A stretch of DNA of 64,000 nucleotides. It comes from DASPJQ01 sp035299065. Lineage in GTDB: Bacteria > Bacteroidota > Bacteroidia > Flavobacteriales_D > UBA2798. Below the pieces are notes generated by a model. That model had not been told where the DNA came from. It did not search any database and was given only the letters and a program-made list of their open reading frames with translations. The stretch lies in NCBI GenBank assembly GCA_035299065.1, contig DATGXI010000019.1, positions 15,400 to 79,399 on the forward strand, written 5' to 3'. Within the stretch, counting starts at the first letter, position 1; the number at the start of each line of letters is the position of its first letter. Below, piece after piece: positions 59,303 to 64,000 of the stretch. Both the position numbers and the translations under genes were made by a program.

Positions 59303-61341
59303 TATGCTACAATAATTTTATACGTATATAACGTTCCTGTGTCATCGGTTAAAAACAACATGTACGCTCCATTTGGCAAAAAATGAATATCAATTGCATT
59401 TTGTTGCGTCTTTCCTTTCGCTATTTTTTTTCCATCAATCCCTGTCAACTCATATAACATGTCCTGAGTACTGGTCACGTGCAGAATGCCGCCTTGTTTA
59501 ACAGGGTTCGGATAAACTCTAACATAGTTCTGGGCTGATTCGTTAATGTCACTTCCGGTAAAATTCAACATACCTGTACTTGTACATCCTGATGCGTTGG
59601 TTACGTTTACTGTATAAACGCCATTAACCGCGGCTGTAATTGAAACGCTGTTGGATCCGCTAATGGGTGATCCGTCAAGGTACCATTGATAGGAAACCCC
59701 ACTTACCGAACTGGTGAGTGTTGCGCCTGTTGCTGTTATTACGGGGTTTGCAGGAGAACTGTTTATAGAAGCAACAAGCGTATCGGAATTAACACAACCA
59801 GTAAGTCCATCGGTATATATATACGCAATTGAGAACGTTCCGGTGCCAGCAAGTGAAGTGTTATATTCCCCGGTAAGTGTATCTGTTATTCCTGTTCCAT
59901 TCCAGTATCCACCTGCCGGACTTGAAATAAAAGTAAAAGAGGGTGTATTGTCACATAATGCAGTATCGTTTCCGGCCATCACCACAGGTAAAGTATTAAC
60001 CGTAAACATTAAACTGTCATAAGAAACACAGCCAAGGCTGTCAGTATATGTGTAAAAAACCGTATCAGTTCCACTGTTAACCGGACTAAAAACCGAACTG
60101 GTTAATCCAAATCCTGAGAACGTGCCCCCCAAAGGGCTTCCGGCAAGGTTGATGGCGGGACCACCCAGGCAAAATATTGTTTGGGGTGAATTTAACGTTA
60201 CAGCAGGAGCAGCATTTACCATTGTAGTGTCGCTAACAACAGATGCGCAGCTGCTATATGAAACGGTATACGTTACAATATGCGACCCTGGGCCGGCAAT
60301 ATCAGGGGCAAACGTAGTGCCAATTATGCCGGAACCTGTTAAAATTCCACCAGCAGGAGATGTTGTTAAAATAGCAGGAGTGTTATTTGAACAATACGCG
60401 TTGGCAAGACCGGTTAGCGAAACAACAGGGTATGAATACACAATAACGTTTCCTGCTTGAATGTTATTCAATGTTGGGTTAACCGAAATTATACGGAGGT
60501 AAATAGTGTCTCCAAGGGCAGAACCTAACGGTAAAATTCCTTCAAAGTTTCCGCTGGATGTGAGTGTATCAAAATTGGTTAATGGAGAAAAACCTGTGTC
60601 CATTGAATATTGAAGTATGAATTGCGAATTGGTATTGAATAATCCTGTGATGGTAAATGGTACAATAAGCGAATCGTTTGAACAATAAACACTATCGGAA
60701 AAATAAGGTGACGTTAATGATGCGTTGAATAGGGTAAAGTAGTTATTTCCTGAACTGTTTTCGGCACCAGTTACACTATGGTTTAAAGGGTAACCTCCAA
60801 GGTTTGACCACAAGACTGAATCAGTTGAGTTGTAAATGAGCATAAGTGAACTGTCAAGCCCATTTTGCTCCGTTGAGTCGTATTCAAAACTTACCGAATA
60901 CGTGTCTGATACGTTAGTACAATTGAGGTGAAAAACTCGTTTGACTGAATTATCACCCATCTGGTTAGTGGTTGCAACATGCCATCTTTTCAATATTATT
61001 GGTGATGTAAAGGAGGCTGCATTTAAATTTAATCCAAGTCCGTTTACGTTTGCTGTAGAGCCAATTATAGTTACATTTTTACTAACGGTTTCATAACCCG
61101 ATCCGGTTATCGGAAAACCTTTAAACTCTGAAACAATAGTAGTTGTATCAAGAAAAATGGCTCCATTGTTAAGTATCTGTGTTAGGGTATCTGTAATTAA
61201 ACTATCGGAAGTACTGCTATTAAAGCGAAGTGTAGTTCCGGTATGAATGATTATACTGGTTCCTGGTAAAACCTTGATTTGAGCCTGTAAGGCCGTGTTA
61301 ATCAGGCAAAAATACAATATAATAAGTCGATTCTTATACAC
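59302..61341 (-). CDS. large T9SS adhesin-like protein with Ig/PKD-like repeats
   Basis: A 679-residue secreted protein starting at GTG 61341 with signal peptide (LIILYFCLINTALQAQ). After an N-terminal beta region of about 230 residues come at least three Ig/PKD-like repeats, each with a GG-containing turn such as PAGGILTGSG, PLGGTFSGFG and PAGGYWNGTG at about 85-90-residue spacing. A final Ig-like segment (YQWYLDGSPISGS) precedes a T9SS type A sorting domain with VRVYPNPV and the ending YTYKIIVA. It is first in the operon with the three two-domain proteins and the thioredoxin protein, from a TAGCTTTG promoter 14 nt upstream. Confidence 0.85.
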   Translation of the reverse strand: MYKNRLIILYFCLINTALQAQIKVLPGTSIIIHTGTTLRFNSSTSDSLITDTLTQILNNGAIFLDTTTIVSEFKGFPITGSGYETVSKNVTIIGSTANVNGLGLNLNAASFTSPIILKRWHVATTNQMGDNSVKRVFHLNCTNVSDTYSVSFEYDSTEQNGLDSSLMLIYNSTDSVLWSNLGGYPLNHSVTGAENSSGNNYFTLFNASLTSPYFSDSVYCSNDSLIVPFTITGLFNTNSQFILQYSMDTGFSPLTNFDTLTSSGNFEGILPLGSALGDTIYLRIISVNPTLNNIQAGNVIVYSYPVVSLTGLANAYCSNNTPAILTTSPAGGILTGSGIIGTTFAPDIAGPGSHIVTYTVSYSSCASVVSDTTMVNAAPAVTLNSPQTIFCLGGPAINLAGSPLGGTFSGFGLTSSVFSPVNSGTDTVFYTYTDSLGCVSYDSLMFTVNTLPVVMAGNDTALCDNTPSFTFISSPAGGYWNGTGITDTLTGEYNTSLAGTGTFSIAYIYTDGLTGCVNSDTLVASINSSPANPVITATGATLTSSVSGVSYQWYLDGSPISGSNSVSITAAVNGVYTVNVTNASGCTSTGMLNFTGSDINESAQNYVRVYPNPVKQGGILHVTSTQDMLYELTGIDGKKIAKGKTQQNAIDIHFLPNGAYMLFLTDDTGTLYTYKIIVA

Positions 61342-61355
61342 AGTTCTAGTTATCG

Positions 61356-61363
61356 CAAAGCTA
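61356..61363 (-). promoter_or_regulatory. -7 promoter element TAGCTTTG
   Basis: On the minus strand TAGCTTTG (61363-61356) is an exact TAnnTTTG match ending 14 nt before the GTG at 61341. It supports that GTG as the start of the five-gene leftward operon. Confidence 0.5.
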
Positions 61364-61508
61364 ATAATAAATAAACAGGTAAAGGTATTTTATACGGCCT
61401 ATTCATCACTAAAAATGCCTTATTCACATAATTCGATGATAAAGATAAATGTACACAGGGTGTAGCATGCCTAAAAAAACCTGATATTTGACAGGTAATT
61501 TGTACTTT

Positions 61509-61925
61509 ATGTTTCAACGTATTTTAGCCGATGCTTTTGGTGGATTTACACCACAGGATATTCCTTTTTTAACGATTCAATTAACCAGTTCGGCAATAAT
61601 TGCGTTGGTCATCCGGTTTTTTTGGCTACGTGAAACACCTGGTGCAGAAGAGGAGTGGTTGACCAGGTACCTGGTTGTTTTGCAAGTGGTGTTAACCTTA
61701 ATTGCTGTTTTTGCTTTAAGAAGCCCTTGGTTGGCCGTTTTATTTGGGTTTTTCTTATTGGTTTTGGCATCCGCTGGTGAAAAATTATCGATTCGTTCCC
61801 GTATCTTGTTTTTACTTTGTTCAGGAGCCGCCTGGGGTTGTGGAGCAGGCAATTTAGCGGTAACAGGTAGCGTGTATGTTTTTCTTGTTTTCCCTTTGTT
61901 GTACTTTGCAACACCAAAAAGGTAA
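61509..61925 (+). CDS. small polytopic membrane protein next to CotH
   Basis: A 138-residue protein starting at ATG 61509 (a TTG at 61488 is possible but adds only seven residues). It has about four hydrophobic segments. The C-terminal part (SIRSRILFLLCSGAAWGCGAG then NLAVTGSVYVFLVF) vaguely resembles the DUF4956-type membrane proteins that are often encoded next to CotH-kinase proteins; this is suggestive only. It ends 8 nt before the CotH gene. Confidence 0.45.
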   Translation: MFQRILADAFGGFTPQDIPFLTIQLTSSAIIALVIRFFWLRETPGAEEEWLTRYLVVLQVVLTLIAVFALRSPWLAVLFGFFLLVLASAGEKLSIRSRILFLLCSGAAWGCGAGNLAVTGSVYVFLVFPLLYFATPKR

Positions 61926-61933
61926 ATTAAGGC

Positions 61934-63505
61934 ATGAAAAAAGAAGCTGCTTATTTATTTTTTCTACTGGTTTTTTCTACAGTATATTTTGCGGCTAACT
62001 ATGTAGGCGTTGCGTCACAGCCACATGTGTTTGAAAACATAGATCACTTGGCAGGTTTTGTACCGCATAATTGCTATAAGATTCCTCTCAATCGCGATAA
62101 AAAACTTTTTTATTCGAATAAAGGGCATTTTTTTAAACAAAAGGGCCAGGGTAATTTATTTCATAATGTTACAGGAATTGATAAAATACCAACATCGCCC
62201 ATTTGGAAAACACCATCCATAAGCACAGAGTATGCAAGCCTGGCGATTTTTAAAAAAAAGGGTCCAACCAAGAACCAGGTTGCATGCTTAACAATAACAA
62301 ATAAAGCAGCCTCAAAAGGACTTCCTGTTGTTTCATTGATCATAAACCCATCCGATTTTTTTAGCAATTCTAACGGGATATATGTTCAGGGAAATAAGTC
62401 TTTTTTCATTACGCGTCATGATTTTTATCCAAAGCACTGGACATCACCTGCAAATTACTTCGAAAAATCAAAGGAAAATAAACGTAAGGGCTTATGTACT
62501 TATTATGATTCAGCCGGTGAGGCATTGTTTAGCCAAACAGTTGATGTTTCCATTGCTGGTAATGCCACTAGGTACTTTCCTCAAAAATCGCTGCATTTGA
62601 AAGCAGGCAAAAAAAAAGGAAAAAGAAGGTTTGCGTATGATGTTTTTGGTGACTCTACTTACTATTCCTCTATGGTATTACGCAACGGTGGAAACGATGG
62701 ACTAAAAACATTGATAAGTGATGGTGTTATGCAGCAGGTTATGCAGCATGCCGGGCTTGAGACACTTCCCTTTAAATTGTGCACTGTTTACATAAATGGC
62801 CTTTATTGGGGCGTACATTCAATTCGTACGCGCAGTGATGAAAAATGGGTTGCCGAAAAAAGAAATATTAAATCCCGTTATGTTACTTTTATGGAAAACT
62901 GGGAATTAAAAAGCGGGAAAAAATCTCAATTGGATAGACTTTTAAAAGTAGTGGAGGAAAGCAATAATCCGTCTCTGGAAGCAATGCATGACATTAGTGA
63001 GCAGTTGGACATGGATAATTTTGTAAAATACCTTTCGGCCCAGATTTTTTTCTGCAATACCGATTGGCCGTCAAATAACATAAAAGCATTTAAAATTCAA
63101 AACAGTAAAGAGGAAACCAAGTGGAGGTTCATTTTTTTTGACCTTGATTACGGTATGGGGTATACGGGTTCAAAAGCAGTTGAAACAGATATGATAGCAT
63201 ATCTCAAAGCTAGCCAAGGGCCAATGGGAACTATTTTTCGTTGCCTTATGACTTCCGGAGCCTTCAGGTTAAAATTGAAACAAACACTTGTTACACTAAT
63301 GAAAAACGAACTGAGTGAAAATAACCTGTGTAAAACCATTGATAATTACGTTTCATTGCTAAGGAGCAAAATGACTTTTCATTTAGAAAGGTGGCGCAAA
63401 CCCGTTGATGTTGATGAATGGCAAAGGAATGTAAACGCGTTAAAAGCGTTTGCCCATTCGCGAATTAACTACATAAACCAGCATATAGCAAAACATTTGA
63501 AATGA
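61934..63505 (+). CDS. CotH-kinase family protein
   Basis: A 523-residue protein with a signal anchor at the N-terminus (YLFFLLVFSTVYFAANYVG). The C-terminal two thirds have CotH features: SMVLRNGGNDGLKTLISDGVM for the family's R-x-GG-N-D block, VYINGLYWGVHSIRTRSDE, and the metal-binding FFDLDYGMGY. CotH proteins phosphorylate spore-coat proteins in Bacillus and are widespread on surfaces of other bacteria. Extracytoplasmic action is inferred from the signal. The stop overlaps the next start as ATGA. Confidence 0.85.
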   Translation: MKKEAAYLFFLLVFSTVYFAANYVGVASQPHVFENIDHLAGFVPHNCYKIPLNRDKKLFYSNKGHFFKQKGQGNLFHNVTGIDKIPTSPIWKTPSISTEYASLAIFKKKGPTKNQVACLTITNKAASKGLPVVSLIINPSDFFSNSNGIYVQGNKSFFITRHDFYPKHWTSPANYFEKSKENKRKGLCTYYDSAGEALFSQTVDVSIAGNATRYFPQKSLHLKAGKKKGKRRFAYDVFGDSTYYSSMVLRNGGNDGLKTLISDGVMQQVMQHAGLETLPFKLCTVYINGLYWGVHSIRTRSDEKWVAEKRNIKSRYVTFMENWELKSGKKSQLDRLLKVVEESNNPSLEAMHDISEQLDMDNFVKYLSAQIFFCNTDWPSNNIKAFKIQNSKEETKWRFIFFDLDYGMGYTGSKAVETDMIAYLKASQGPMGTIFRCLMTSGAFRLKLKQTLVTLMKNELSENNLCKTIDNYVSLLRSKMTFHLERWRKPVDVDEWQRNVNALKAFAHSRINYINQHIAKHLK

Positions 63506-64000
63506 GGGTAAGTGAATTAATAAGAGGTAATTTTCAGCTTATCATGATCATGCTAGCCTGGCTGATTGTAGGAGCCTACCTTGGTTCGGTTCACTTCATC
63601 TTTATAACGGCTACCCTGGTGCTTTTTAATTTTAAAAACCTTACGGCCGATATGCTTATGGGGTTCATATTTATACTTGTTTTATCTGATAGCCTCGAAA
63701 CGGGCACTTCGTTTGCCAAATCTTATAAAAACATTTACATAATTCTGTTATTCTTATTTTTTATTGCCGATGTAAATAACAGGCAGGTATTTGTAAATTA
63801 TTACCTTCTTTTTATTCCTTATTTTATAATGGGACTTATTGGTTTGTATTATTCGCCTGCAATGGGTACCTCAGCTCAAAAGTTATTATCCTATGTTTTA
63901 TTGTATATAATTGTGCCAAACTACGTGATTGGGGCTTACCTGAAGGGAGGAAAATACTTTTTTGGTGATCTTATCTTTTTTCTTTTTATAATTATGGCGG
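63502..64000 (+). CDS. O-antigen polymerase/ligase-like membrane protein, cut by window edge
   Basis: The first 166 codons of a reading frame starting with ATG at 63502 and open to the edge of the window. It is highly hydrophobic, with five or six membrane segments. After the third or fourth segment, IPYFIMGLIGLYYSP and QKLLSYVLLYIIVPNYV resemble the O-antigen ligase/polymerase (Wzy/WaaL) proteins of Bacteroidota. It would supply the polymerase or ligase that the polysaccharide locus otherwise lacks. It is translationally coupled to the CotH gene. Confidence 0.7.
   Translation, partial: MRVSELIRGNFQLIMIMLAWLIVGAYLGSVHFIFITATLVLFNFKNLTADMLMGFIFILVLSDSLETGTSFAKSYKNIYIILLFLFFIADVNNRQVFVNYYLLFIPYFIMGLIGLYYSPAMGTSAQKLLSYVLLYIIVPNYVIGAYLKGGKYFFGDLIFFLFIIMA

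Noticed and set aside
1..64000. tRNA, rRNA, riboswitch or insertion sequence
   Set aside because: Gaps between genes are short (all under 300 nt) and none shows cloverleaf folds, transposase frames or terminal repeats on reading; a dedicated search (tRNAscan, Rfam, ISfinder) was not possible here.

Overview
The window looks like a chromosomal segment of a member of the Bacteroidota, probably Flavobacteriales or a relative; the exact lineage cannot be read from this stretch. The evidence is: secreted proteins ending in type IX secretion (T9SS) type A sorting domains; start regions preceded by the Bacteroidota -7 promoter element TAnnTTTG rather than Shine-Dalgarno sequences; an XrtF-type exosortase; AT-rich DNA; and a kynurenine 3-monooxygenase/kynureninase pair. 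No rRNA, tRNA, CRISPR array, insertion sequence or prophage was seen, and no gap between genes exceeds 300 bases.

Left part (1-22 kb), mostly housekeeping and envelope genes in short operons: four tandem exported deiodinase-like thioredoxin-fold proteins (163-3040); a probable outer-membrane protein and an L,D-transpeptidase (3061-4629); kmo-kynU (4830-7468); hemL (7666-8955); two membrane/exported proteins (8952-10459); gcvP (10570-13464); two T9SS cargo proteins (13571-16147), each followed by a clear intrinsic terminator; an MlaE/MlaF lipid-transport pair (16240-17744); a three-gene operon of tiny lipoprotein, SprT-like protein and RffA-type aminotransferase (17888-19754); glyA (19755-21029); and a membrane-fused spermidine-synthase-like protein (21118-22656).

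Middle left (22.6-26.4 kb): a minus-strand operon encoding a large T9SS surface protein, a 79-residue protein with a PID-CTERM-like tail, an exosortase with the Cys/Arg/His triad (XrtF type) and an XrtF-associated membrane protein. A perfect inverted repeat with terminator character sits between the small tail protein and xrtF.

Surface polysaccharide locus (26.6-55.6 kb), divergent from the exosortase operon: a Wzc-type chain-length/BY-kinase protein with a Tyr-Gly-rich tail, the Wzm/Wzt ABC exporter, a methyltransferase, two pyruvyltransferase-family proteins, a cytidylyltransferase/PseG-like fusion plus a NeuB-family synthase (nonulosonic acid module), many glycosyltransferases, a deacetylase, a GNAT protein, two acylation systems (acyltransferase-3; MBOAT plus SGNH-like partner), three SDR-family proteins and an FkbM methyltransferase. 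Together they would build, decorate and export a sialic-acid-like, acylated polysaccharide.

Right end (55.6-64 kb): a minus-strand operon with a large T9SS adhesin-like protein, three tandem paralogues combining a phage-tail-fibre-like module with a formylglycine-generating-enzyme-like (C-type-lectin fold) domain, and a thioredoxin-domain protein; then, on the plus strand, a small membrane protein, a CotH-kinase protein and the start of an O-antigen polymerase/ligase-like protein that runs off the window.
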